This document shows, in pieces, positions 10,714-22,825 of a stretch of DNA of 64,000 bases (the stretch's first letter is position 1; each line of letters opens with the position of its first letter). A program made the position numbers and the translations under genes. A model generated the notes under the pieces. The model searched no databases. It was not told where the DNA came from and saw only the letters and a program-made list of their open reading frames with translations. This DNA comes from Coix lacryma-jobi var. lacryma-jobi (lineage: Eukaryota > Streptophyta > Magnoliopsida > Poales > Poaceae), in NCBI GenBank assembly GCA_009763385.1, contig CM019824.1:142731705-142795704 (forward strand), given 5' to 3'.

Positions 10714-12558
10714 TGTTGGCACAAAATATGGCGCACTATGCCACACACACAGCAAGCCGGAAAGCGTGGCTTCAATCGGGTGCCCGGGCGATTCGAAATC
10801 CGGAAACATGCCAGTCGGTTTGACCTGAAAACCAACAAGGGATAAAATTGTGAGAATAAAACTGGAACATGCTGGGTGAGACCAGACAGTTCCATATTTA
10901 CGGCCCTGAAGTAACTTTCGACGACATATAACTATAGAAGCTGTCTGCCAAACATGTTTATAGAATTATTCGGCTAATATAGAAGAAAGCATATGAAAGC
11001 ATTGATTGCCGAATATACATATAGGAAAAGACATGCTTAAATAGATAAGAATAAACTACGAATCAATGTATAACTAAAATCGGCAAACTAGCCGAATTGG
11101 GGTCCATGAAGAAGGAACATGCACATAAACATGATCAAACTAATCTAAAACCTGCATCTGCCGCACGATACCTAGTTTTATCAAAGCTCAAGCATAATTG
11201 ACATGTATGAACCCACAACATGTAACAATCTAGATTAGAAGTTAATTCGACCAGTATGATCATGCAATCTATAAGAGATGTTATGAAAATAACGTTTATT
11301 GGAGCATAAGTGAACTTGTAAAGAAAGGCCGAACAAAATCAATCTAGATTGGGCAAAAGAGTGTTACAAAATTAATTAAATCATGCAACACAAAATAACT
11401 TAATGAATCTATTAGATCTTGCCAAATCTAATAGAGCCGATAACTATCTCGCTTTTGCTAAACATATCAAATAAACGCCTGCCGCACGGTATTTACTCAT
11501 AAGCATAGCATAAGAAAAGACTTCTTGATTGTCGACACAGATCCGCCGCACGATCTTTGGAAATAAACAAGACTACTTGCATCACATCTAAATCCACCGC
11601 ATGATACTAGACATGATAACAAGGTTGTCGGGACTTACGGAGGTCAACGGATCGATGATTCCTCTCGAAGAACTAGATGACACGACAAAGGACTCGAAGG
11701 TGGCACGGGGCCGATTTGTATTGATATGGTTGTGAACCCTTTTTATAATAGTCAAGGTTTATATTTATACCCTGGGCAGATAAGAGTCCTGAAGGGACTT
11801 ACCTAATAATATCTAAAATAAAGGGAAATATTATATGACATGCTTACGTACGTACTTAAGGATCCTAGATGGATACGTGATATCGTAATTGCTGACCAAT
11901 CCTTCGAATCTGGTCCCTTGATTGTTTCACACGGAAATAGCTCCAGCCATATATGTTTTGCACTTGCCCCTTCCACCACAAACCAATGATTCCTTTCATA
12001 TTTTCTTTTCATTACCAATTGTCAGACGGGTAATAATATTTCCATTGAACTGGTCTTCAAGCTGGTTGTACGGTTCATGCCCGGCTGGTTGTAATTCGCT
12101 AATTACGTATACGTGTATGTATAGTCGAACATGTAGGGCCGTTGAACATGTACGCCGTCTTCTAGCCTTTCCTTCATCGTGAAGCCATTCATGCTAAATA
12201 TAGAACTGGACATCGAGACGTGCATGCTTTATATATATTTATTTAAATTGCCTTCTTTGCTTGCTTGCCATATCACAACGCCACCAAATCCAACTCCTGG
12301 CCAACGAGATCAGACCCCTCTGATTCTTGAATACTCGTTTAATCTATCACGGCCATAGTCGATTATCCTCGTGATCGACTTCTCTTGCCATATCTATTTC
12401 CCGAATGGAGTCACACCCTTGTAAAATAGCCAACCACACAGATAGTTGCCGAAACTCCAAAAATTAACCGACCGCTTGGCCGTCTGCTAATGCTCTTCTC
12501 ACTGCTCGTTGGGTCCACCTGTCATCTTCTCAATGTTGACCAAAATCCAGTCTTAACA
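10714..12558 (-). mobile_element. 3' LTR of X
   Basis: Colinear with 18068-19917 with few substitutions, several of them clustered in the first 100 bp. It contains a TATA box on the minus strand at about 11757-11770 and four spaced copies of a CCGCACGAT-like motif in the region that would be transcribed. No coding sequence is present. Confidence 0.9.
11757..11770 (-). promoter_or_regulatory. TATA box in X LTR
   Basis: The minus strand reads GGGTATAAATATAAACC. The same box is at about 19111-19126 in the other LTR, which is the 5' LTR of X. The orientation agrees with the primer binding site. Confidence 0.55.
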
Positions 12559-12570
12559 CAGGCCCCCCTA
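12559..12570 (-). other. Polypurine tract of X
   Basis: On the minus strand TAGGGGGGCCTG directly precedes the LTR start TGTTAAGAC. It is the plus-strand DNA priming site expected at this place. Confidence 0.65.
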
Positions 12571-15500
12571 GTTCGGAGTATGAATTGTCATGCTTCGAAC
12601 TATTTGATCTTTGTTGGTCTTCTTCAAAAAGCCAAGAAATCCACTGATAGCAATAACATTTTCTCACCATGTTTCCACAGTTTTGCCTGTAAAACAATAA
12701 TTCTCCAATACATGTGGAAACAAGTTAGTTACGAATGCATATGTGTATAAATATTATAGTTCTTCTATTTTGTTGATCAGAAGATGCTGCAATGCCGACT
12801 ACATCTCAAAAATATCATATTTTATAACCAAGATTTCTTTTAAAAATGGTATTTTACTCATCCATCCATCTCTTTAATTATGGGGCTTTAGTTCTCACTG
12901 AGTCCTCAAACGATTGCAAAACATAATAGCAACAGAAATGCTTATCTTTTACCCCTTGATCACTTTTCATCCGGAGTTTTTATCATTATCTTTATATAAA
13001 ATTGTATCATCTAATATTGCAAAGTCAAAGACTCGACCATAAGGAGATTCAAGCCATAAACCTAGATCAAGAAGTGCAAGTGAAAATTTTTTATTACTTT
13101 TTCTTTTGCATATGTCATTCTCCCTACCTTTTAAAATTATGAGGCTACTGGGCCTTCGGCCATCTTTTATTTTATTTGGCGGTCACTTGACCTTTTTTTC
13201 ATATTTTTATTCGGGCGGTCACTTGACCTTTTTTCTTTCTCAGTTCTGGCGGACACGTGTCCATCGTTTTTATTTCTGAGATTTATAGAATAGCCTCATA
13301 TTTTTAATCAAAGAGAGAATGCACATGCAAAACACTTATTAGTTTATAATGTGTACGTGAATCTTGATCTTGAGAATATGACTATAATCTCAACTAGTAG
13401 TCACAATGATTTGACAGTGCTCAATATGATATTAAGTAAATTTTATTATTTCATAAAATCTCCGAATTTCAAGTATCTCTCAGAATAATGTCATAGCAAA
13501 TTCTACCTCTATTCATATCCCACAACTATTTTCAAACAAAGTTTAAATTCTATGCAACCCATAAATTTCAAAGACTTCAAGATAAATATAATAACCACTA
13601 GACCCAAATCTTAAAGAAATCAAAGCTATAAACCAGACACAGGTGAAACATAAAACACAGCATCTATTTATCATTTCAACAATGGATAACCCAAAATATT
13701 TATATCACATATTCATAGAGTGGAATTTTTTTAAGGTTTTTTTAGTGCGGAGATGCAACATGAGAGGTTTCGCTTTTTAATGATTTTAATTTTAAGCTCT
13801 GAAACTATTAAAGAAGCGAGGGTAAAATTACACAAACCACCATTGAAGATGAAGGAGTCATTCGTCTTGTCCTTCTTCACGATGGATCGCTCGATGCTGT
13901 ATGATGTGTGCGTGTTGAGCTCAGGCCCCTGACACGTAGTCACAGCGGCGTAATCGATGATTCACGAGTGTCCTTCTTTCTCTCATCCGAGACGTCTTCG
14001 CCAAATACGGGTTGAAAGTATTTGAAGCCAATCATAAACGTCAATCCTTCTTCTGCAAATGACTGGCTGCTTCAGATCTTGTAGCTGTTCTGACTATAAG
14101 TGAACTTGTCACCGTTGCATGTGTCTTGTTGGCACCATCTTATTCAAGGCCATCAGCAAAGGTATCTCTTTCAATATGAAGTGTGCTGAAAACGTTTTAG
14201 CCGATGGTCTTCTATCGGCCGTCCGGTTGCTAACGTCCTTTGTGCCTCTGACGTAGCCTTTCGTAACCTTATCACCAGATTGAGCTTTGCGTTACTCAGG
14301 GAAAGGTAAAGTTATATTAATAGGAGCCGAAGGTTCTGTCTTATCGGCTTTTGCTTAGTATGCCTTTGACTTTCTTCTTGTTGAGGAACTGGAATGGTTT
14401 AGGTGAGCATACTGTCAGGTAACTCACGGTAGCTTCGAAGAACGTCATTTTTGATGAAGCTGAGTGTGCCGTAGAGGACGAATACGAGCTCGGTGGTGCA
14501 TGGATGCGTGCACGATGAGGTTCACGCCCCCCTCGAGTGTAGTTGATGTAGGAATTTGAGCATGTTCACCTTATGTTTTTTCTTCTCATTAGTTCTTCAT
14601 ATCTGTATGTACACTCTTCCGCTCAAGCCGATAACTGTTCTTCTTGGAACAGGTGTATAATGATATTTTCATCGGTGTGCTTATCGGCTGCTGCATCTAG
14701 AATTCATGTATGCTTCTGTAGTGCTGCTTTCCATGCTAACATTGGTCTTTAAATATGCCCTCCAGATATTTAACCGACGTAAACATAAATTGGGCATCGA
14801 TCTCGAATGTATGCAATCTTCTGGTGCAGCGATCAAAACTATTGCTATCAGCCTATCCTTTCAGCCAATGCCTCCAAAAATTAGCCGATTATATCATCCC
14901 ATATATGTGTGATGCTTCTTGGTTAATCGTCCTCGTGTCTGCTTGGCTGATCGGCTTTTGGTGTGTTGGCCTGACCTTGATAGCTGATTCTTATATCCAC
15001 TAGTTAAGAATTGATTTTTCCTTAACTGAGTTCTTACAGTGCTGGATCTAGAGTTCGATTTGAGTAATATCGGCTGTATAACATCGTCAGGATCCAAACA
15101 GCTTTGATCAGCCTGATATTTTTGTTTGAGTCTGTCAGCTTACTCCATCGATCATATCTAGCTTCTTTATTCACCAACAATAGATTCTCCACTTCTTGTG
15201 AATACTAAAAATGGATCGACTGTTGCCTCTTTGTCGATATTGCAGAGGCTGCAGGTTGCAACAGTCTTACGACGCTCCTGCGTAGCCGATCATGAAGTGC
15301 GAGATAATATTATACTCTGATGTATGGTTAATGGTAGCTTGGATGCATGATGACAGATTGGTGATGATGGTGAATGTGAAGGTAAAGAATGTCCTTTACC
15401 ACAACAATAGTACTTCATTTTTCATCTCGTGACGTTGCCAAATTTATTCCCAAAGAATGGTGAACTGTATTGCTGTGGGTCTGGCAATATTATCTCAACT

Positions 15501-18041
15501 CCAAGAAGTTGCAGCGCAGGATCAACGTGATTATGAGAAATCACGCTTCAAAATTATCATTAGTCTCAATGTTGATAGTACTCCAAAATAATTAATCCGG
15601 TCAGCTTTGTTTGTTTCCTCTGTATACAGCAGAAAGTTTTCTATGCTGGAGGTGTGCCGACGGGACAATTGGTTCTTGTGCTGATCAAATCATTTATTTC
15701 TAAACTAATTTGTATCAACATTGTAAATAATCTTCTGAACCGATGGATCAATTTTGAGGCTGACTGAGACGTCTAGTATGAGACATCAAACCTCTTCTGA
15801 GCCGGCCATTGCATAATCCAATGACTGCTGCGATTATGGTTACTGAAATTGTCTATCTTTCAACTATATTGGGATCAATAGAAATCCTCCTCGAAGGGTT
15901 TCCTCAAAGAAAACGCATATGCTTAGATGTCCGAACCATGGCTTGGCTTGCATGCACATTATTTTGCTTTCCTTCCCCTATGATTATTAGCCGACCAGTC
16001 TTTTTTGAATCAGCTTATACTTATACATTGCTGGGTATATGTACGCATACTGCCTTCAACATCTGATATTCTAAAACTATGCCACATGGAAACTGATAGA
16101 ACTAGTGCAACATGTTCGGATCATCAGTTCCGCGTATGTTTGCGGTTCACCTGGTCGCTTGATACTCAATCTCTTTTATTTCATTACGCAACCATCAGGT
16201 AACCAGGACTGTGATGCATTTGGACTTGCAATCATAGTTTGACGCTTCTACAGTCTCCATGTTCGTTGCTATCGAAACTTCCTTCTGTTTCTTTGATTAA
16301 ACATGCAAGTGCGGCAAACATGTAGGAGCTGGATAGTTCTGGATTAGAATCATCATCGACTACTTTTTTGTCTTAATTTTAAACCAAAAGAGCCGATGTT
16401 CTGCTGCTGCTTTACCAGAACCAATATCTCATCGGTTTTATTATGTCTGATATTCTGAACAGCCGATTCTTATCTTCAAGAGTCGATTCCTCCTATCACT
16501 GCATAATGGCATATTTCCATGAGTACCGAATTTAATTGCATTTATGATGCTTCTGGATACGCAAACTCTCCATTTTTCATCTCCCTAATACAATGTGCAT
16601 GTTATTCTTTGTTTAGCCGATGCATCACTGACACTTTGTTCATAGCTTCTGATAAAAATCAACCAATACTTCTCCTTTTTCTGACTTATCGGCCTAAATT
16701 CTTTATGAACCCATACAGTCTTGATTATCCTTATGATATGAGGATCTCATATAGATGTGACGTGTTGTGTATATATGCTGTGTATAATAATCTTCCGAAT
16801 AATGATGTCACGTTGATCTTCCGAATCCTCTGCTAGCTGCCTTTTAATCGGGCACTCCTGTCCAGCACTAAGTTCTAGACTCCAAGTATTTTAAGGCATC
16901 TAGCCGATGGAAATCAGATCTTCCAATCTTCATTCAACATTGGCTATTTAATCTTATAACCCGAATTTCTAGATCATCTATATGATGCACCTATAGCTGG
17001 TGAATCTATATTAGATTCCATGTCCTTGAGTCTTGCTATTATTTCATCGATCAAACCGACAGAACTATTACTAGTCGAGCAAAAATTTGCAAATTTCTTC
17101 TGTATTGGTAGTTCCATCAACATCAGCTGTTAATTATAATTTGCATGGACAGCGGTAAGAGATAAAAATTTCTTTTATCTCTAAATCTCATCCCAATACT
17201 GTTTCCTAGCACTCTTTAGGTATGTATGCATCTCAAAGGTGTCTTATCTTCATTAATCCATGTACGTATATGAATAATAAGCTAGCATGAAATAGCCGAC
17301 TTCTTCTGTGCAAGAGTTGATTTGATCTTGGAGCCAATGAAAGTGAATAGCCGATCACCATTTGGGCATAGTATTCTTTGTCCGGTAGGGGCTTGACTCA
17401 GGTTATGATCGGCATGGTGTTAACAGATCCAAATCTCTGGAGACAAAAACATGACATGCATGTTCATCACTGTTGACGAATTTATTTATATAGTCTCAAT
17501 GATGGCCGAATATAATATCAGCCTCTTGTTATCTTCAGTTCTTCTGGTGACCATAATACGCACGTGTTGTATGCTTGTACGTAGTTGCCACAATTAGGCA
17601 TGCATATAGTCCAGTAGCACGTCCTGACTCATCTTCTTGAGACTTGTGAACTTTATGAGCAACACGTGGCCGGAGAATAGCAAATTGATGGCACTTAGCA
17701 CATGCGTTGCAACTGAGATTTTATAATAACTCCCAACTTAAGCAAATCCTGATGTTTTCTTGCGTGATTTGATCTTCAATCTATCTTCACAGAATAGCTA
17801 ATATTATTTTCTTCTCGATTTTCTTTGGCACTGATCTGCAGCTTCTGGATTCTGACTCATCGTGATATCGGCCATCAAGCTGATTTTACTGGAAAGTTCT
17901 TCATCAATTTATATTGCACTTTGTCTTTGTCACTTCTTTCGGCCGAACCTTTATTGATAAAATAAAAGTTAAACATCATCTCATCGCGATCTGAAAGTGA
18001 CAAATATTTGGAGAGGATCTGATGTTCGATCAAATGATTGT
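12571..18041 (-). other. Non-coding interior of X
   Basis: About 5.5 kb of AT-rich sequence without a recognisable gag, protease, RT or integrase on either strand. The longest frames are about 100 codons with no family resemblance. The words GCCGAT, AGCCGA and their complements ATCGGC, TCGGCT recur more than 20 times, mostly between 14190 and 17950 and on both strands. Two or three copies of GGCGGTCACTTGACCTTTTTT occur near 13180-13240. The origin of this interior, whether captured or degenerated, is unknown. Confidence 0.8.
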
Positions 18042-18060
18042 GGTCCCACCGGGCGTGCCA
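18042..18060 (-). other. Primer binding site of X
   Basis: The minus strand reads TGGCACGCCCGGTGGGACC seven bases after the LTR end AACA. The form TGGCxCGCC(C/A)GGT is familiar from gypsy-type primer sites, so X is probably mobilised by a gypsy rather than a copia element. The tRNA identity is not assigned. Confidence 0.65.
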
Positions 18061-18067
18061 AAAAGTG

Positions 18068-19917
18068 TGTTGGCACAAAATATGGCGCATTGTGCCTCAC
18101 ACACAGTAAGCTAGAAAGCGTGGCTTCAATCGGGTGCCCGGGCGATTCGAAATCCGGAAATGTGCCAGTCGGTTTGACCTGAAAACTAACAAGGGATAAA
18201 ACTGTGAGAATAAAACTGGAACATGCTGGGTGAGACCAGACAGTTCCATATTTACGGCTCTGAAGCCACTTTCGACAACATACAACTACAGAAGTTGTCT
18301 GCCAAACATGTTTATAGAATTATTCGGCTAATATAGAAGAAAGCATATGAAAGCATTGATTGCCGAATATACATATAGGAAAAGACATGCTTAAACAGAT
18401 AAGAATAAACTACGAATCAATGTATAACCAAAATTGGCGAACCAGCCGAATTGGGGTCCATGAAGAAGGAACATGCACATAAACATGATCAAACTAATCT
18501 AAAACCTGCATCTGCCGCACGATACCTAGTTTTATCAAAGCTCAAGCATAATTGACATGTATGAACCCACAACATGTAACAATCTAGATTAGAAGTTAAT
18601 TCGGCCAGTATGATCATGCAATCTATAAGAGATGTTATGAAAATAACGTTTATTGGAGCATAAGTGAACTTGTAAAGAAAGGCCGAACAAAATCAATCTA
18701 GATTGGGCAAAAGAGTGTTACAAAATTAATTAAATCATGCAACACAAAATAACTTAATGAATCTATTAGATCTTGCCAAATCTAATAGAGCCGATAACTA
18801 TCTCGCTTTTGCTAAACATATCAAATAAACGCCTGCCGCACGGTATTTACTCATAAGCATAGCATAAGCAAAGACTTCTTGATTGTCGACACAGATCCGC
18901 CGCACGATCTTTGGAAACAAACAAGACTACTTGCATCACATCTAAATCCATCGCATGATACTAGACATGATAATAAGGTTGTCAGGACTTACGGAGGTCG
19001 ACGGCTCGATGATTCCTCTCGAAGAACTCGACGACACGACAAAGGACTCAAAGGTGGCACGGGGCCGATTTGTATTGATATGGTTGTGAACCCTTTTTAC
19101 AATAGCCAAGGGTTTATATTTATACCCTGGGCAGATAAGAGTCATGAAGGGACTTACCTAATAATATCTAAAATAAAGGGAAATATTATATGACATGCTT
19201 ACGTACGTACATAAGAATCCTAGATGGATACGTGATATCGTAATTGCTGACCAATCCTTTGAATCTGGTCCCTTGATTGTTTCACACGGAAATAGCTCCG
19301 GCCATATATGTTTTGCACTTGCCCCTTCCACCACAAACCAATGATTTCTTTCATATTTTCTTTTCATTGTCAATTGTCAGAAGGGTAATAATATTTCCAT
19401 TGAGCTGGTCTTCAAGCTCGTTTGTACGGTTCATGCCCGGCTAGTTGTAATTGGCTAATTACGTATACGTGTATGTATAGCCGAACATGTAGGGCCGTTG
19501 AACATGTACACCGTCTTCTAGCCTTTCCTTCATCGTGAAGCCATTCATGCTAAATATAGAACTGGACGTCGAGACGTGTATGCTTTATATATATTTATAT
19601 TTAAATTGCCTCCTTTGCTTGCTTGCCACATCACAACGCCACCAAATCTAACTCCTGGCCAATAAGATCAGACCCCTCTGATTCTTGAATACTCGTTTAA
19701 TCTGTCACGACCATGGTCGATTATCCTCGTGATCGGCTTCTCTTGCCATATCTATTTCTCGAATGGAGTCACACCCTTGTAAAATAGCCGACCGCACAGG
19801 TAGTTGCTGAAACTCCAAAAATTAACCGACCGCTTGGCCGTCTGACGAATGCTCTTCTCACTGCTCGTTGGGTCCACCTGTCATCTTCTCAATGTTGACC
19901 AAAATCCAGTGTTAACA
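18068..19917 (-). mobile_element. 5' LTR of X
   Basis: Second copy of the X LTR, terminating TTAACA next to the GTGTC duplication. Because X is minus-strand oriented this is the promoter LTR. Its TATA box is at about 19111-19126 and it is followed, going left, by the primer site. No gene is present. Confidence 0.9.
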
Positions 19918-19922
19918 GTGTC

Positions 19923-20297
19923 TCTTGCCTCTTTGGACTTCTCCCAAGTTTGTTGGTATTCTTATTGTGATTGATTATCTCTTGTCGACATCGGTATATC
20001 TCTCTCTATCTTTGCATTACTTTCTTTATCACTTGTGTGGAGTTATTTGTTGCTAAAAGTAGCTCTCGAATTAGAAGTAATTATTTTTTGCTAGCTCATT
20101 GTTTTAGAGAGTAGTGACATATCTTTTGTGTGCCATAGTGATTATAGGTTACTAGAATTGTTGGATAGGTGGCTTGCAACACTTAGTAGAACTAGAGCAA
20201 AAAGCTTCGCTTTGTAATTGTCTAACTAGTTGCTTAAGTGTTTTGTAGAATTTTTATTAGGCTATTCACCGCCCCTCTAGCCATTTAGGACCTTTCA
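19923..20297 (+). mobile_element. S1 5' LTR, part 2 (after insertion X)
   Basis: Colinear with 54572-54943 of the 3' LTR. It ends with the shared Sirevirus-type terminus: TATTCACC, a C-rich run, CTCTAG, then GGACCTTTCA. Confidence 0.9.
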
Positions 20298-20299
20298 AG

Positions 20300-20312
20300 T
20301 GGTATCGGAGCC
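20300..20312 (+). other. Primer binding site of S1
   Basis: TGGTATCGGAGCC starts two bases after the LTR end. It is complementary to the initiator-Met tRNA 3' end apart from small changes, as usual for copia elements. Confidence 0.85.
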
Positions 20313-20357
20313 ATGGTCACCGTTTGTAATAAGGATTAACAACCTTCGGTGTTAAAA

Positions 20358-21329
20358 ATGGCTCAAATTGTGTTCAACCATGTTAGGGGCAAACCACCGT
20401 TCTTTGATGGCACATCTTTTGATTATTGGAAGAGAAAGATGAAGATGTATTTGGGTTCAATCAATGACAAGGTGTGGGATGTGGTTGAAAATGAGTTCGT
20501 GATTCTTGATCCTACCAATCCAACACCAAATGACTCCATCAACAAGCAATGCAACACAATGGTGCTCAACACCATATACAATGCCATTGATCCAAAGGTG
20601 TTCGAGCAAATCAAAGATCTTGACAATGCAAGTGAGGTGTGGAAAAGATTAGAGGAAACATATGAGGGCACTTCAACGGTAAAAAGTTCCAAGTTATACA
20701 TGCTCAAGGACAAGCTCACCAACTTCAAGATGAAGGATGATGAATCAATTCCGGAAATGTTCTATAGATTGCAATTCATCATCAATGATCTAAAGTCCTT
20801 GGGAGAAAAGGTGCAAGATGAAGACTTCACTCAACGGTTCTTGAGTTGCTTGCCCAAGAGATTCAAGACACTTCGTACCATCATCTTTAGAGGAGGCTTG
20901 AAGAATGTGACTCCAAATGAGGTGCTTGGTGATGTCATGACCGAAGATCAATACAATGAAGATAGTGAAGAGGTGATCAAGGAAGAAGATAAGAAGAAGA
21001 AAAGTGTGGCATTCAAAGCCACCTCATCAAAGAGCAAGGGCAAGTCCAAGAAGGAAGAATCAAGTGACAACGAAGAAGCTAGTGACATTAATGATGAAGC
21101 CTTAGCTCTCTTTGTGCGCAAATTTGGCAAGTTCATGAAGAAGAAGGGCTATGGTGCAAGGAAGAGAAGAGATTACAACAAGAACAAAGACTATGTGAGA
21201 AGATGCTACAAGTGCAAGAGCAAGGATCATGTTCTAGCGGATTGTCCCTACAATAGTGACAATGATGACGATGAGAAGAAGAAAGATAAGAAGGAAAAGA
21301 AAGAGAAGAAAATGAGCTTCAAGAAGTGA
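20358..21329 (+). CDS. gag: S1 gag, N-terminal part (capsid and first zinc knuckle), cut by S2
   Basis: The ATG at 20358 opens MAQIVFNHVRGKPPFFDG, the usual gag start 46 bases after the primer site. A capsid-type helical region spans roughly residues 1-190. A Lys/Glu/Ser-rich segment follows, then the knuckle CYKCKSKDHVLADC near residue 285 and a run of Lys and acidic residues ending KKMSFKK. The stop TGA (21327-21329) is made by the first three bases of the S2 LTR, so the truncation at about 323 residues comes from insertion. The reading frame resumes at 46972 with GCA CTT GCA. It would form virus-like particles for the element. Confidence 0.9.
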   Translation: MAQIVFNHVRGKPPFFDGTSFDYWKRKMKMYLGSINDKVWDVVENEFVILDPTNPTPNDSINKQCNTMVLNTIYNAIDPKVFEQIKDLDNASEVWKRLEETYEGTSTVKSSKLYMLKDKLTNFKMKDDESIPEMFYRLQFIINDLKSLGEKVQDEDFTQRFLSCLPKRFKTLRTIIFRGGLKNVTPNEVLGDVMTEDQYNEDSEEVIKEEDKKKKSVAFKATSSKSKGKSKKEESSDNEEASDINDEALALFVRKFGKFMKKKGYGARKRRDYNKNKDYVRRCYKCKSKDHVLADCPYNSDNDDDEKKKDKKEKKEKKMSFKK

Positions 21330-21747
21330 AGGACCGAGAAAGCACACACAAGGCGACCAGAGGGGGGGGGGTGAATGGGAGCCAAACAACTTTCTTTTGA
21401 AACTTTGGCCAAGTGTCCCAAATTCAACCCCAACAAGCACGAACCCAAAGCGTGATGCTCACGACCCTTGGAAGAGGGTGGATGATCTCTAGGATCACAG
21501 CGGAGCACCACCGAACACAAGCGAAGCAGAGACCCAAAAGCTCCGGCACAAGTTTGCCCCCCAAAAAACCAAGTCCTGAACGTAGATAGACGGCTACGTC
21601 GAGAAATCCCCAAATACCGATGCTAACGAGTAGCAAAGATACCTAGAAAAGTTCCTTGGTGAACTCTAGGGCCAAACGAGAAGTCCGGAAAACAAGCGAG
21701 CAAGCCGGGAGAGCAAACGCACTATAGAATAAACCTACAGCAGGATC

Positions 21748-22028
21748 CCGGACAGTCCGCCGTCAGGCTCCCGGACTGTCCGGTATGAGCCGGACTGTCC
21801 GGTATGAGCCGGACTGTCCGCGGTTCCTTCCCGGACAGTCCGCCGGCCAACACCGCCAACCAGCAACTTACTGGAATGTCCCTGCTCGACTCGCGGACAG
21901 TCCGCGCCTACCAACGGCGGACAGTCCGCCGGTCACCCGAGGGAAAAACACCGAGGAGAGGCAGCCACTGCTCCGGCTGACCCCCGACTCGCGGACAGTC
22001 CGCGGCCTGGGGGGCGGACAGTCCGCCA
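21748..22028. repeat. Palindrome cluster (CGGACAGTCCG family) in S2 LTR
   Basis: About eight copies of CGGACAGTCCG or its flipped form CGGACTGTCCG, for example GCCGGACTGTCCGGTATGAG twice in a row at about 21770-21809 and CGCGGACAGTCCGCG at about 21990. All are short palindromes with one odd centre base. The sequence differs from the S1 family but the layout within the LTR is comparable. Confidence 0.85.
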
Positions 22029-22825
22029 CCACACAATGAGGGCGAAATTGGTCGCCCTTCACCCAAATCTTCCCAAAATCGATTCAAACCAAAATCCCTT
22101 GATCCCAAACTTGGAGGAGATGATCACGGGGTAGTTAGGAGAATATCCCCAAGAAATCATCCGCTCAAAACAACTCAATCAACGGAGAATCGAAGGGGAA
22201 GGTGTATGAACCGAAAAAGCGCCATGAAAACAAAATCGACCCGATCTATTCGATCATGAGGAGTTAGATGAATTCCTTTGGTCGAAATGACCTCCTCAAT
22301 GATACGAACAAATTGGTTCAAACGGATTTCGCAAAGACGCACCGGAGAGGGAGATCGAGTGACGGGAAAATCGTGGAGAAACGAAGAACGCGAAGAACAA
22401 CGACGAACTCAAATCAAAACAAGAATCGACACACGATCTGCAAGCCGAAGCGCAAACACACGCTACGACAAGGAGGTTACGACCTCCTTTCCTCAGAATC
22501 ACCAGTACACAGAGTCAAGTCTCTCTGCGGATCTCAGCTAGCTACAGCAGGGGATGGGGAGAGCAGGAAGTCTAAGGATGAAAGAGCAAATGACTGAGAT
22601 AGGGGAGGAGGGTGTCTCCCCTGACTACTTATCCTATTCTAGACTTAGTCTATTTCCTACTCTACCCCTCTCTATTCTAATTACAGAGCGAACCAGCTAA
22701 ACCCTAGGGTTATTCTGGACCAACTCAAGTGGTAGGTAGATCCGACGGCCACGCCCGCACAAGTCGTCCGCGTTGCCTCCACGCAACCTTCCGATTGCCG
22801 CCACGTGCCGCCCTCGCTCTGCACC

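Larger units (their letters stand above)
10714..19917 (-). mobile_element. Non-autonomous LTR retrotransposon X (LARD-like), in S1 5' LTR
   Basis: Two near-identical direct repeats, 10714-12558 (1845 bp) and 18068-19917 (1850 bp), start TGTTGGCAC and end TTAACA. They are flanked by perfect GTGTC duplications at 10709-10713 and 19918-19922. The rest of S1's LTR resumes exactly after the second. The primer site at 18042-18060 and the polypurine tract at 12559-12570 show it is transcribed on the minus strand. The 5.5-kb interior has no gag or pol frame, so it must depend on proteins of other elements. Overall 9204 bp, of the kind called large retrotransposon derivatives. Confidence 0.92.
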
